A stretch of DNA of 64,000 bases from Chryseobacterium ginsenosidimutans (GCF_030823405.1 NZ_JAUSXC010000001.1:4199001-4263000), one strand, 5' to 3'. Numbered from the stretch's first letter, positions 42,536 through 51,844 are shown. Notes: a model not told the origin generated them from the sequence alone. Made by a program: numbers and translations.

Positions 42536-43525
42536 ATGAGCAAAAAACAAGTTGCCGTAGTAATGGGAGGCTATTCGGACGAATATGTTGTATCATTAAA
42601 AAGCGGACAATTAATTTATGATTCTTTAGATAGAGAGCTTTACGATGTATATAAAGTAGTTATTCTTAAAGATGAATGGTATTTTTTAGGTGAAAATGAT
42701 AAAAAATATGAGATCAACAGAGGTGACTTTTCTGTTACACTAGATAATGAAACATTGAAATTCGATGTATGCTTCAATATTATACACGGAACACCTGGTG
42801 AAAACGGTATTTTGCAGGCATATTGGGATGCGATCGGACAAAAATATACGGGTTGTGATTTTTATCAAAGTGCTTTAACCTTTAATAAAAAAGATACATT
42901 AGCTGTACTTTCAAAATATGGAATCCCTTCTGCAAAAAGTATTTATTTAAGAAAAGGAGAAAACATTAATGTTGATGAAATTGTAGAAAATCTTGGACTT
43001 CCAGTTTTCGTTAAACCCAATCAATCAGGTTCTTCATTGGGAATTTCAAAAGTAAAAGAAAAATCAGAGTTAATTGCGGCGACAGAATTTGCTTTCAAAG
43101 AAGATAATGAAATTTTAATTGAAAGCTTCCTCGACGGAATGGAAGTTTCTGTAGGAGTTATCGACTATAAAGGTGAAACGATTGTTTTGGGAATTACAGA
43201 AATTGTTCCTCAAAATGAATTTTTCGATTATGAAGCCAAATATGAAGGTGCTTCCGAGGAAATTACCCCTGCGAGAATCGGCGACGAAACAAGAATCAGA
43301 GTTGAAGAAATATCAAAAAGAGCTTATAATTCTCTTGGAATGAGCGGTTTCTCTCGTAGTGAGTTTATTTTGATGGATGGCATTCCCTATATGTTGGAAA
43401 TGAATACGAATCCTGGATTCTCACCTGCAAGTATTCTCCCTCAACAGGCGAAAATCTACGGAATTTCTATTACGGATCTTTGTGGGAATGAAGTTGAAAA
43501 AGCATTGGCTAAAAAATCAAAATAG
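42536..43525 (+). CDS. ddl: D-alanine--D-alanine ligase
   Basis: ATP-grasp enzyme forming D-Ala-D-Ala for peptidoglycan. The 329 residues include the N-terminal VMGGYSDEYVVSLKSG, the ATP-grasp loop KPNQSGSSLGISKV, SFLDGMEVSVGV and the Mg site MLEMNTNPGF. One base separates its stop from the coaD ATG. Confidence 0.95.
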   Translation: MSKKQVAVVMGGYSDEYVVSLKSGQLIYDSLDRELYDVYKVVILKDEWYFLGENDKKYEINRGDFSVTLDNETLKFDVCFNIIHGTPGENGILQAYWDAIGQKYTGCDFYQSALTFNKKDTLAVLSKYGIPSAKSIYLRKGENINVDEIVENLGLPVFVKPNQSGSSLGISKVKEKSELIAATEFAFKEDNEILIESFLDGMEVSVGVIDYKGETIVLGITEIVPQNEFFDYEAKYEGASEEITPARIGDETRIRVEEISKRAYNSLGMSGFSRSEFILMDGIPYMLEMNTNPGFSPASILPQQAKIYGISITDLCGNEVEKALAKKSK

Positions 43526-43526
43526 T

Positions 43527-43994
43527 ATGAAAATCGCTGTTTTCCCTGGATCATTTGATCCAATTACTTTAGGACATTATGATATTATTGAGAGAGCGGC
43601 ACCGCTTTTCGATAAATTAATTATTGCAATCGGACAAAATTCTCAGAAGAAATACATGTTCCCATTGGAAAAAAGAATGGAATTTATTCAAAATTCGGTT
43701 GCAGAATTCCCCAACGTAGAAGTTGATTATTTTGAAGGCTTAACGGTTGACTACTGCTTCGAAAAAAATGCCCAATATATCCTCAGAGGCTTAAGAAATC
43801 CTGCCGATTTTGAGTTTGAAAAAGCTATCGCCCATACCAACAGAACCTTAGCTCATAAAAAATTAGAAACTGTATTTTTATTAACCTCATCAGGAAAATC
43901 TTTCATCAGCAGCAGTATTGTGAGAGAAATTATTAACCATGACGGTGAGTATGAACTTTTAGTTCCGGAAGCGGTAAGAGTTCAAAAAAAGTAA
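43527..43994 (+). CDS. coaD: Phosphopantetheine adenylyltransferase
   Basis: Penultimate step of coenzyme A synthesis. From ATG 43527 it is 155 residues, the family's usual size, with FPGSFDPITLGH (T14-x-G-H17) and ISSSIVREI. A longer frame from 43482 only reads through the end of ddl and was rejected. Confidence 0.96.
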   Translation: MKIAVFPGSFDPITLGHYDIIERAAPLFDKLIIAIGQNSQKKYMFPLEKRMEFIQNSVAEFPNVEVDYFEGLTVDYCFEKNAQYILRGLRNPADFEFEKAIAHTNRTLAHKKLETVFLLTSSGKSFISSSIVREIINHDGEYELLVPEAVRVQKK

Positions 43995-44007
43995 ATAATG
44001 TTAAGCA

Positions 44008-44072
44008 ATAAATGATAGTTGACACAATGGCAGAAGGTTTACTTGCAAAGAAAAACATCAATTATCATTTAT
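44008..44072. repeat. Inverted repeat in the coaD-TRIC spacer
   Basis: ATAAATGATAGTTGA (44008-44022) and TCAATTATCATTTAT (44058-44072) are complementary at 14 of 15 positions, with a 35-nt loop. The right arm resembles 7614-7630. No T-run. Confidence 0.45.
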
Positions 44073-44084
44073 CATAGATAAAAC

Positions 44085-44717
44085 ATGCACGAACAGTTCA
44101 ATTTTGCCATAGAAGTTCTCGGAACGATCTCCTTTTCGATGTCGGGAAGTTTTGCAGCGATGCAGAAGCGTCTTGACCCTTTTGGAGTACTTATTATTGC
44201 GTTTGTAACTTCTGTCGGCGGCGGAACTGTAAGAGATTTACTGCTTGATATTCCCGTTTTCTGGATGCATGACCTGCTGACGTGTGGATTAATTATCCTG
44301 ACAAGTATTTTCACGATGATTTTTAAATCTTTTGAAAAAAACTTCAGGGTAACTTTATTTATTTTTGATAGTTTCGGACTCGGATTATTTACCATTATCG
44401 GTGTCCAAAAAGGTCTCAACGCAGGTATTCATCCATTAATATGTATTGGATTGGGAACAATTACGGGCTGTTTCGGAGGTATTATCCGAGATATTTTACT
44501 GAATAGAATCCCCTTGATTTTTAGGAAAGAAATTTATGCAACAGCTTGTATCGTTGGCGGCTCCATATTTCTACTTTTAACAAAATTTACGCCTTTAACA
44601 TTTACTATTGTTCAGGTTTTTACGATCTTATTAATTGTAGCAATACGAACACTTGCCGTAAAATACCATTGGCGAATTCCAAAGTTTTATGGGTATGATC
44701 ATTCTTCTGAAATGTAA
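44085..44717 (+). CDS. TRIC-type (UPF0126) cation channel family protein
   Basis: 210 residues with seven predicted helices in two similar halves, each with a Gly-rich membrane motif (SVGGGTVRDLLLD and CFGGIIRDILLNR). This duplicated layout defines the bacterial YicG/TRIC family, of which some members are K+ channels. The ion handled here is not known. Confidence 0.9.
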   Translation: MHEQFNFAIEVLGTISFSMSGSFAAMQKRLDPFGVLIIAFVTSVGGGTVRDLLLDIPVFWMHDLLTCGLIILTSIFTMIFKSFEKNFRVTLFIFDSFGLGLFTIIGVQKGLNAGIHPLICIGLGTITGCFGGIIRDILLNRIPLIFRKEIYATACIVGGSIFLLLTKFTPLTFTIVQVFTILLIVAIRTLAVKYHWRIPKFYGYDHSSEM

Positions 44718-44728
44718 TTTAACATAAA

Positions 44729-44759
44729 AAATGCACCCGAACTTTCTTCAGGTGCATTT
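44729..44759. terminator. Bidirectional terminator
   Basis: A 13-bp stem with one mismatch (44729-44741 with 44747-44759), 5-nt loop, between convergent genes; A- and T-runs on both sides. Confidence 0.8.
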
Positions 44760-44782
44760 ATATTTTAATTAAAAAGTTCTTT

Positions 44783-45349
44783 CTAGAATTTCCCTCTGTT
44801 TCTCATATTAGGATTGTGCATATGTTTCTGCATCGTAGGCATTTTCATTTGATCTTTCATCATTTTTATCTGATCCTTCATCATCCCTGCGCTGTCTAAT
44901 CTTTTTGCTTCTTCCAATAATCTCTGCCCTTCCTGCTTTCTTCCTTTAGAAATGGCAGCTGCAGCAAGATTCAATGTTGCCATTGCTCTGTCGTGCTTCA
45001 TATTTAAGCCATATTCCAGGGCTTTTTTCATTAAAGGCTCCACTTTTGTCGGATGATCCTGTGCCTGTGTCAACCCCATCAAATAATGAAAATATCCATA
45101 CTGAGATTTGTGAAGCTGTGCCTGATAATTGGTGATACTCTGTAACCAAACTCCTGCCTTCTCCATATTTTGTTTTCTCAATTGCCAGAAAGCCAAAAGA
45201 ATATATTCATTTTTAAAGAAAAGTAAAATAGGAAATGCCGCAAGAAGGAAAATCACAATTCCCCAACCCAGATTTCGTGTAAAAAACATCATCCAAAGTC
45301 CTAAAAGGATAAGAACTGCCGCAACAGCAATTTTTATGTATTTATTCAT
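44783..45349 (-). CDS. Membrane-anchored TPR-like protein
   Basis: 188 residues. Two membrane helices (7-23 and 28-48) are followed by a helical region with TPR-like spacing (MKKALEYGLNMKHDRAMATLNLAAAAISKGRKQEG) and a Met/Lys-rich tail (KMMKDQMKM). Probably a protein-interaction module facing the cytoplasm. Partner unknown. Confidence 0.65.
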   Translation of the reverse strand: MNKYIKIAVAAVLILLGLWMMFFTRNLGWGIVIFLLAAFPILLFFKNEYILLAFWQLRKQNMEKAGVWLQSITNYQAQLHKSQYGYFHYLMGLTQAQDHPTKVEPLMKKALEYGLNMKHDRAMATLNLAAAAISKGRKQEGQRLLEEAKRLDSAGMMKDQIKMMKDQMKMPTMQKHMHNPNMRNRGKF

Positions 45350-45424
45350 TATTAAATTTTAGAAGTGCAAAGATAAATAATTTAGAGCTTAGAAGCTAGA
45401 AGTTACAACCTAGAATTCTTACAA

Positions 45425-45919
45425 CTATTCGTTCTTAATTTTTTCGTATGTCTGAAAACAGAAATCATATTGGTTCTTTTCATCCTTTTCATGACAAACT
45501 TCCGTTGTCTTTTTCCAGATTTTGCTGTCGATTTTAGGGAAATAAGTATCTGCCTGAAGATCAGCTTTCACCAAAGTAACTTCAAGCTTATCAACAATAT
45601 CGATGGTCTGTTCATAAATATTCCCTCCTCCGATGATAAAAACTTCTTCGTCAATTTTTTTTGCAAATTTTACAGCTTCTTTGATACTTCCGACAATCAG
45701 GATACCCTCTTCAAACCAACCTTTTTTTCTGGACACAACAATATTGGTACGGTTTGGAAGTGGCTTTCCGATGCTTTCATACGTTTTTCTTCCCATAATA
45801 ATAGGATGCCCCGAAGTAATATCTTTAAAATGTTTCAAATCTTTTGGAAGATGCCAAAGCAATTGATTTTCAAAACCAATCTCGTTTTTCTCTCCCATTG
45901 CCACCACAATTGTTGTCAT
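45425..45919 (-). CDS. folA: Dihydrofolate reductase
   Basis: Reduces dihydrofolate to tetrahydrofolate with NADPH. The 164 residues have the opening IVVAMGEKNEIGFENQLLWHLPKDLKHFK, the NADPH motif IIMGRKTYESIGKPLPNR and FIIGGGNIYEQ. A TAATTTTG box lies 15 bases upstream; the divergent lemA promoter is beside it. Confidence 0.95.
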   Translation of the reverse strand: MTTIVVAMGEKNEIGFENQLLWHLPKDLKHFKDITSGHPIIMGRKTYESIGKPLPNRTNIVVSRKKGWFEEGILIVGSIKEAVKFAKKIDEEVFIIGGGNIYEQTIDIVDKLEVTLVKADLQADTYFPKIDSKIWKKTTEVCHEKDEKNQYDFCFQTYEKIKNE

Positions 45920-45934
45920 TAAAATAATTTTCTA

Positions 45935-45942
45935 CAAAATTA
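45935..45942 (-). promoter_or_regulatory. Candidate -7 box for folA (TAATTTTG)
   Basis: Minus-strand TAnnTTTG, 15 bases before the ATG. Confidence 0.5.
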
Positions 45943-45954
45943 GCACATAATTTG

Positions 45955-45962
45955 TATATTTG
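45955..45962 (+). promoter_or_regulatory. Candidate -7 box for lemA (TATATTTG)
   Basis: Exact TAnnTTTG, 33 bases before the ATG; back to back with the folA box. Confidence 0.5.
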
Positions 45963-45995
45963 GATAGCACAAAAAATATTAAAAAAATTTAAACT

Positions 45996-46604
45996 ATGAA
46001 AAACAAAGGTTGTTTGAGCGCAGGAACTATCGGTATCGCTCTCCTTATAATTGTTGCTGTAATCTTCTTTTGGGGCAAAAGTGGTTACAATAATTTCGTA
46101 ACTAAAGAACAAACTGCCAATACAAAGTGGTCTAATATAGAAACTGTATATCAGAAAAGAGCCAATCTTATCCCGAATCTAGAAAGAACAGTTAAATCAT
46201 ATTCTAAGTTTGAGCAGGAAACATTGACAAAAGTAGTTGAAGCCCGCTCTAAAGCAACATCTATCAACATTGACCCTACAAATATGACAGAACAGGATCT
46301 TGCAAAATTCCAAGCTGCACAGGGTGAATTGTCCGGAGCTTTAAGCAGATTGATGGCAGTTGTAGAAGCGTATCCCAATTTAAAAGCAGATCAGCAATAT
46401 ATTAATTTCCAGAGAGAATACACTGCAATCGAAAACAGTATCAGAACCGAAACTGTTTATTACAACGAAGCAGCTCAGAATTACAATACATCGATAAAAA
46501 CTTTCCCGAATAATATTTTGGCGAATTTTACAAACTTTAAAGAAAAACCTTATTTCAAAGCTGAAGCAGGAGCTCAAAAAGCACCCGATGTATTCTCAGA
46601 ATAA
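45996..46604 (+). CDS. lemA: LemA family protein
   Basis: 202 residues with one N-terminal membrane helix (about 8-25) and a four-helix coiled domain outside (KWSNIETVYQKRANLIPNLE, NYNTSIKTFPNNILANF). LemA proteins have no settled function. Its TAA overlaps the next ATG by one base. The association with TPM proteins recurs in many bacteria. Confidence 0.92.
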   Translation: MKNKGCLSAGTIGIALLIIVAVIFFWGKSGYNNFVTKEQTANTKWSNIETVYQKRANLIPNLERTVKSYSKFEQETLTKVVEARSKATSINIDPTNMTEQDLAKFQAAQGELSGALSRLMAVVEAYPNLKADQQYINFQREYTAIENSIRTETVYYNEAAQNYNTSIKTFPNNILANFTNFKEKPYFKAEAGAQKAPDVFSE

Positions 46605-47035
46605 TGGCAAATAATTTCCTAACAAAACAGCAGATAGCTTCCCTTGTGGAAGCTATTCAGTCAGCAGAAGAACATTCTACCGGCGAGATCAGAGTGCATA
46701 TCGATTCAAACACTGAAAATGATAATGCAAAAACGGCATTCAAAGTCTTTAAAGAATTATGCTTAAATAAAACTGCCGAAAAAAATGCTGTACTTTTTCA
46801 TGTGAATTTTGAACAAAAATATCTTACCATTATCGGTGATACAGGAATTCATGAGAAAGTAAACCAATCATATTGGGATCATCTGCATGATTACATTACG
46901 TCCGAATTTGCCAAAGGAAATTATTATAAAGCCTTAAAAAGCGGCATCCTGGAAACCGGTCTTGAACTAAAAAAACATTTTCCTGTAAAAGGAGAAAACC
47001 ACAACGAACTCCCTAATGAAATTACGTTCTCTTAA
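46604..47035 (+). CDS. TPM-domain protein (cytoplasmic-type)
   Basis: 143 residues forming one TPM fold domain (EEHSTGEIRVHIDS, FVHFN-type strands, KYLTIIGDTGIHEKV). There is no signal peptide or anchor. It is coupled to lemA by a TAATG overlap and overlaps the next TPM gene by 20 bases. TPM domains may be acid phosphatases or act in photosystem repair in plants; function in this setting is unknown. Confidence 0.85.
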   Translation: MANNFLTKQQIASLVEAIQSAEEHSTGEIRVHIDSNTENDNAKTAFKVFKELCLNKTAEKNAVLFHVNFEQKYLTIIGDTGIHEKVNQSYWDHLHDYITSEFAKGNYYKALKSGILETGLELKKHFPVKGENHNELPNEITFS

Positions 47036-47828
47036 AATAGTTTTTTCATTTTTATTAATTTGCTTTTACACTTTTGTATCAGCACAATATACCGTTCCTG
47101 AAAAACCTAGTGTTCTATATCCTGTTTTTGATGAAGCCAACATTCTTACGCAACAGGAAAAAACCGATCTCAATAATAAACTGATTGCCTTCGCAGATTC
47201 TACCTCGACGGAAATTGAAGTAGTCATCATTCCGTCCACAAAAGGTGAAGATGTGAATTTTCTTGCCACAATGTTTGGCGAAAAATGGGGCATCGGAAAA
47301 AAAGATGTTGATAACGGAATTGTTTTTCTTATCGCAACCGAAGACCATACTATGTCCATCCAGCAAGGAAGAGCAGTCGAACAATATTTAACAGCTTCTG
47401 TTGCAGGACAGATTTTGGACTATATCGTAACGCCGCATTTTAAGCAGGGAGAATGGTATGAAGGTATCAATCGTGGTACTTCTGCTATTATGGAGGCTGT
47501 ACAGGGGAAATTTAAACCTCTAAACAATAAAGAAACAGGTGGCGACGGAAGTATTTTTAAAATTCTTTTTATTGCTTTTGTGATTATCATTATTCTTGCT
47601 ATTCTTTTCGGAAACAAAGGTGGCGGAAAAGGTGGCGGCAATTATGACGATGATGATGTTATCCTTTCCAGAAGAGGTCGCAGAAATTATCCAGGAGGAT
47701 TTTTCCCTTTCCCAGGAAGCTTCGGAGGAGGTGGTTTTGGTGGCGGAAGTTCCGGAGGAGGTGGCGGATTTGGAGGTTTCGGCGGTGGAGGAAGTTTTGG
47801 AGGAGGTGGCGCTTCTGGTGGTTGGTAA
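47016..47828 (+). CDS. Exported TPM-domain protein with Gly-rich tail
   Basis: 270 residues: signal peptide (about 1-24, ending VSAQ), TPM domain (about 32-155, VFDEANILTQQEK and the EVVIIPSTKGED strand), a membrane helix (about 183-200), then a Gly/Phe-rich tail (about 230-270) with FGGGG repeats. This layout is the YgcG type. The nucleotide composition of the tail is repeat-like. Last gene of the lemA operon, with a terminator at 47854-47886. Confidence 0.88.
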   Translation: MKLRSLKIVFSFLLICFYTFVSAQYTVPEKPSVLYPVFDEANILTQQEKTDLNNKLIAFADSTSTEIEVVIIPSTKGEDVNFLATMFGEKWGIGKKDVDNGIVFLIATEDHTMSIQQGRAVEQYLTASVAGQILDYIVTPHFKQGEWYEGINRGTSAIMEAVQGKFKPLNNKETGGDGSIFKILFIAFVIIIILAILFGNKGGGKGGGNYDDDDVILSRRGRRNYPGGFFPFPGSFGGGGFGGGSSGGGGGFGGFGGGGSFGGGGASGGW

Positions 47829-47853
47829 ATTAAAAATAAATTCTAAATTAAAT

Positions 47854-47886
47854 AAAATCGGTCATTTGTGATCGATTTTTGTTTTT
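47854..47886 (+). terminator. Terminator of the lemA operon
   Basis: An 11-bp stem (47854-47864 with 47869-47879, one wobble), loop TTTG, then T-rich sequence. Confidence 0.8.
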
Positions 47887-48022
47887 AATATCCCTGCTAC
47901 AATTTTAATAAAAGAAATTTCATATTATAAAATTTGTTTTTAAATATTAAAAAACCAATAAAGCTTATCAAAATCCATTTTATATTCAATAAAATTTCAT
48001 TATATTTACTCAAAACAGGTTT

Positions 48023-48544
48023 ATGAAGAAGACGTTGGTAGTTTTTGCGCATCCTTATTTAGAGCACTCAAACTCGAATGCAGAGCTCATCAATTTCTAT
48101 GTTCGTCACCAGCATTTTACTTTAAGAGATCTTTACGAAGAATATCCTGATTTTCATATTGCAGCTTTCAGGGAAAGAAAAAGGATAAAAAATTATGACC
48201 GTTTTATTTTTCAGCTTCCGTTAATCTGGTTCGGAATGCCTCCCTTACTAAAACTTTGGATCGATGAGGTTTTCGACCGCGATTGGCTGAAAGAGGATCA
48301 TTATAATCCATTGGAAGGTAAGGAAGTTCATATATTGGTAACAACCGGGGGTAAAGAAAGGTCTTTCAGCAAAGAAGGCACATACAAATATACCGTAGAA
48401 GAACTGATCAGCGGACTCATCGTTTCCCTTAATGTTTTTAAAGCAAATGTTAAAAATGTCAAAGTAGTTTACGAAGCCAATAAATTATCAAAAAAAGATA
48501 TTATTTTACATAAACAGGAATTCGTAGAACTTCTCAATCAATAA
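48023..48544 (+). CDS. kefG: KefG/MdaB-type NAD(P)H oxidoreductase
   Basis: 173 residues of a flavodoxin-like fold (VFAHPYLEHSNSN, FQLPLIWFGMPPLLKLWID, VTTGGKERSFS). In enterobacteria KefF/KefG bind the antiporters KefC/KefB and raise their activity. The next gene, 2 bases on, is a KefB/C-type antiporter, so the same partnership is likely. Confidence 0.85.
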   Translation: MKKTLVVFAHPYLEHSNSNAELINFYVRHQHFTLRDLYEEYPDFHIAAFRERKRIKNYDRFIFQLPLIWFGMPPLLKLWIDEVFDRDWLKEDHYNPLEGKEVHILVTTGGKERSFSKEGTYKYTVEELISGLIVSLNVFKANVKNVKVVYEANKLSKKDIILHKQEFVELLNQ

Positions 48545-48546
48545 AT

Positions 48547-50424
48547 ATGGAATCCAACTTAGCGATGAATACACTTATTTTCTTAGGCGTTGCCATTATT
48601 ATGGTTCCGCTGGCAAGGAAATTCGGGCTAAGTTCTGTAATAGGATATATTGCAGGAGGAATAATTATTGGCCCATATGTTCTCCGGTTAACAGGAAAGG
48701 ATGTGGACGGTATTATGCACGCCAGTGAATTTGGCGTGATTATGCTTTTATTTTTGGTCGGATTAGAATTAGAGCCGAGAAAATTCTGGGAAATGCGAAA
48801 AAAAATAGTTGGTCTTGGCTTAACACAAATGCTTCTGACAATTTCTTTACTTTTTCTGGTTTTCATTTGGGCGGGCTGGCAAATCGACAAAGCAATTGCC
48901 ATTGCCATGTGTTTTGCATTATCTTCAACAGCAATTGTTTTACAGACTTTACAGGAAAAAGACAATTTAAAAACCTTAGCTGGAGAAGCCTCATTTTCTA
49001 CGCTTTTGTTTCAGGATATTGCCGTAATTCCTATTTTGGCAATTCTACCGCTTATTGCAAATTATAAAGCCAAAAATCATGACAACGAAATTCAGGTTCT
49101 TATACAGACACTCCCAGAATGGATGCAGTTTGCAACAGTAATTTTGGGAGTTGTTGTTTTAATTTTATTAGGCAGATACGTTTTCGTCCCGTTTTTAAGA
49201 TATGTTTCAAAATCCGGAATGACTGAACTTTTAACAGCTTCTTCCCTATTTTTAGTTATCGGAGTTTCAGAATTGATGGTGGCAATCGGGTTATCTCCAG
49301 CTTTAGGCGCTTTCCTTGCGGGTGTGATGTTGGCGAATAGTGAGTTTCGTCATGAACTGGAAGCACAGATTGATCCGTTTAAAGGGCTTTTACTTGCCGT
49401 ATTTTTCGTGAGTGTAGGTTCTACGATGAATTTTAATATCATCCAAAAAGATCCGATCTTTATTTTCAGTACTGTTTTTGCTGTTTTAACTATAAAATTT
49501 TTCGTTTTATTTATTATAGGAAAGTTTTTCAAAATTGACACCTCACAAAGTCTATTCTACGCTTTTGCACTTTCGCAGGTTGGGGAATTCGCTTTTGTAT
49601 TAATTAATTACGCCTCAAGCCTTTATCTTTTAAACCCGGAACTGAATGCTCAAATGATGGCCGTCACTGCCATTACCATGTGCATCACTCCTTTTCTTTT
49701 AATTATTAATGATAAACTGACCCCAAAATTCCTTAAAGAAATTCCGGAAGAACAAAGTGATTTTAATATCCTTGACAAAGATGTTTCACAAAAGAAGATT
49801 ATTATCGTCGGTTTCGGGCATTTCGGAAGTACAGTTGGGCGGCTTTTGAAAGCTAATAAAATTCCCGCCACGGTTTTAGACAGAGATTCTGATCGCGTAA
49901 AGTTACTGAGAAGTCATGGCTTTAAAGTTTATTACGGTGATGCCACCAAAATCCCAACTTTAAGAGCTGCAGGAATTGATGATGCCGAAATTTTGGTTCT
50001 CTGCCTGGATGATCCTGATGATAATAAATTTATTGCAGATATTGTACGTGAAAATTATCCAACCGTGAAAATTTTCGTAAGAGCAAAAAATAGACTGGAT
50101 GCTTATGATTATCTGAATAACGGAATTAATAATATTTATCGTGAAACATTGGGAACAGCCGTAGATATGGCAATTGACGTACTTCATGAAACAGGTATGC
50201 GAAAATATGCAGCAAGGCGTCTCGGACAAAGATTTATGGCGATTGATAAAGCTTCCGTAAGAAAATTAGCCAAAATGAAGCAGGAAGATGATCTCGTTCT
50301 ATTTAATATAAAAGAAATCCTCCAACGAGAGGAGGAATTACTGGCTTATGATAATCTTAATTTTGATAATCAACAATGGCAGGATTCCTCAACTGATGAT
50401 GAAGATGAGGAATCTGACAAATAA
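48547..50424 (+). CDS. kefB: KefB/KefC-type K+/H+ antiporter with RCK domain
   Basis: 625 residues: a CPA2 membrane domain of about 12 helices (to about 385), then a TrkA-N nucleotide-binding domain with the loop GFGHFG at 422-427. The C-terminal 35 residues are acidic and probably flexible (SSTDDEDEESDK). Family members export K+ during electrophile or alkaline stress. Whether this one responds to glutathione adducts cannot be seen. Its stop is 2 bases from the convergent head-GIN gene. Confidence 0.9.
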   Translation: MESNLAMNTLIFLGVAIIMVPLARKFGLSSVIGYIAGGIIIGPYVLRLTGKDVDGIMHASEFGVIMLLFLVGLELEPRKFWEMRKKIVGLGLTQMLLTISLLFLVFIWAGWQIDKAIAIAMCFALSSTAIVLQTLQEKDNLKTLAGEASFSTLLFQDIAVIPILAILPLIANYKAKNHDNEIQVLIQTLPEWMQFATVILGVVVLILLGRYVFVPFLRYVSKSGMTELLTASSLFLVIGVSELMVAIGLSPALGAFLAGVMLANSEFRHELEAQIDPFKGLLLAVFFVSVGSTMNFNIIQKDPIFIFSTVFAVLTIKFFVLFIIGKFFKIDTSQSLFYAFALSQVGEFAFVLINYASSLYLLNPELNAQMMAVTAITMCITPFLLIINDKLTPKFLKEIPEEQSDFNILDKDVSQKKIIIVGFGHFGSTVGRLLKANKIPATVLDRDSDRVKLLRSHGFKVYYGDATKIPTLRAAGIDDAEILVLCLDDPDDNKFIADIVRENYPTVKIFVRAKNRLDAYDYLNNGINNIYRETLGTAVDMAIDVLHETGMRKYAARRLGQRFMAIDKASVRKLAKMKQEDDLVLFNIKEILQREEELLAYDNLNFDNQQWQDSSTDDEDEESDK

Positions 50425-50426
50425 TT

Positions 50427-51248
50427 TTATTGAATGTTCACGCTTCCGCCGCTGCTTTCTTCTTTGGTGACAGAAGTTACATTTCCTTTTTTATTAACAC
50501 TTACGCTTCCTCCCGAAGAAGCTTCAGCATGTATTGTTGAGGATGCACTTACCTCTACACTTGAGCCGCTTGATGCTTCAGCCGTCAAATTCTCAGCAAT
50601 AAAATTCTCCGCTGACATACTGCTTCCCGAAGATAAACTGATATCAGCTTTTTTAGCTTTCCCGGAAATAGAAACACTTGCGGCAGAAGATGCCTCAAGA
50701 TCCAGATTCACTGCCCAGATTTTTCCGCTGAAACTGCTGCTGCTTCCGACATTAATTTCCATGTCATTCGCTTCCAGATCCCCCGAAATACTGGCTGCAC
50801 TAGAAGCTTCAACCTCTGTTTTTTCCTGAGTAAACTTATCTTTAATAGTGATGCTTGCTGCAGAATTCGCATCCAGTTTAGAGAAATCTTTAGTATAAAT
50901 TTTTGCCGAAACATTATGATTGTTCATCACTCTGATCCCCTTTTTATAATGAATGTGAAGACTTCCTCCACTGTTATCTACCAAGACTTCATCAATGATA
51001 TTTTCAGGAGCCGAGATTACTACTTTTTCAATGTCTGATTTTATAATCTCTGCTTTAATGGCCTGAGAAACTTCAATCTCATCAAAATCTCCGGTTATTT
51101 CTCTTTGTTTGATGGGCCCGTTGTCTTTTGTGACCACTTTTTCTACCCAGTTGTTTTCTTCATTACTGTTGTTTCTACGGTCATGCTTGCCTTCACAAGA
51201 TGCCAATACTGCACATGCTGATAAAATAAGAAGTTGTGTTGATTTCAT
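50427..51248 (-). CDS. Head-GIN domain lipoprotein (DUF2807)
   Basis: 273 residues with a lipoprotein signal (ACAVLASC, C19). The mature part is a beta-helix of short Ser/Ala/Gly-rich rungs (repeats such as EASSAASIS and EASSGSSVE) opening with DFDEIEVSQAIKAEI, typical of the head-GIN family of Bacteroidota. Likely surface or periplasmic. Function unknown. Confidence 0.88.
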   Translation of the reverse strand: MKSTQLLILSACAVLASCEGKHDRRNNSNEENNWVEKVVTKDNGPIKQREITGDFDEIEVSQAIKAEIIKSDIEKVVISAPENIIDEVLVDNSGGSLHIHYKKGIRVMNNHNVSAKIYTKDFSKLDANSAASITIKDKFTQEKTEVEASSAASISGDLEANDMEINVGSSSSFSGKIWAVNLDLEASSAASVSISGKAKKADISLSSGSSMSAENFIAENLTAEASSGSSVEVSASSTIHAEASSGGSVSVNKKGNVTSVTKEESSGGSVNIQ

Positions 51249-51478
51249 ATTTCTGATTATGGATTAACGTTTAGTTTTATGACAACTAATTTAAAGAAAA
51301 TATTACATCTGTTTCTAAAAATTATAATACTGAGATCATAATTAAGGAGATTATTAATTATTTTTTCTATTAAAACAAAAATAAAACACTCTAAAAATCA
51401 ATAACTTATACCACATTTTCTTTTTTAATGGTACAGAAATTGAACTTAAAACCATACACACCACAAAAAATATATAGT

Positions 51479-51844
51479 ATGATTTCATCAAAAACTCACG
51501 CCGTTTTAGATTATCTTGTAGGTATTCTGCTTATTGCTGCTCCCTGGCTTCTGGGGTTTGCCGACAACAGTGCTGCAACTATGGTTCCCGTAATTTTAGG
51601 GGTTTCTACATTATTGTACAGCCTCTTTACCAACTATGAATATAGTTTAGCACGTATGCTTCCTTACAAAATTCATCTTACAATTGATTTTGTTGCCGGT
51701 CTGCTTTTATTGGCATCACCATGGCTTTTTGGCTTCAATGACAGGATTTATCTGCCGCACGTTATTTTAGGAGCATTTGAAATAGTGGCAGTATTACTTT
51801 CAAGGAAAACGACTACCACCGTTCATAAGCCTCAACAGATTTAA
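51479..51844 (+). CDS. SPW-repeat membrane protein
   Basis: 121 residues from ATG 51479. Two repeats of the family motif are seen, AAPWLLGFAD and ASPWLFGFND, each ending a membrane helix; four helices in total. I prefer this start to ATG 51428 because the extra 17 residues (MVQKLNLKP...) are not hydrophobic, but the longer form is possible. Function unknown. Confidence 0.75.
   Translation: MISSKTHAVLDYLVGILLIAAPWLLGFADNSAATMVPVILGVSTLLYSLFTNYEYSLARMLPYKIHLTIDFVAGLLLLASPWLFGFNDRIYLPHVILGAFEIVAVLLSRKTTTTVHKPQQI

Noticed and set aside
43482..43526. Longer N-terminus for CoaD
   Set aside because: It would read through the last codons of ddl in another frame; ATG 43527 gives the standard start MKIAVFPGSFDP.
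44072..44419. 115-residue minus-strand frame
   Set aside because: Antisense to the TRIC-type channel gene, which has a clear duplicated motif.
45470..45922. 150-residue frame on the plus strand
   Set aside because: It lies fully antisense inside folA, which has unmistakable motifs; the frame has no family signal.
47720..47820. Tandem DNA repeat in the Gly-rich tail of the TPM gene
   Set aside because: The repetition follows from Gly/Phe codons of a normal YgcG-type tail, not from an independent repeat unit.
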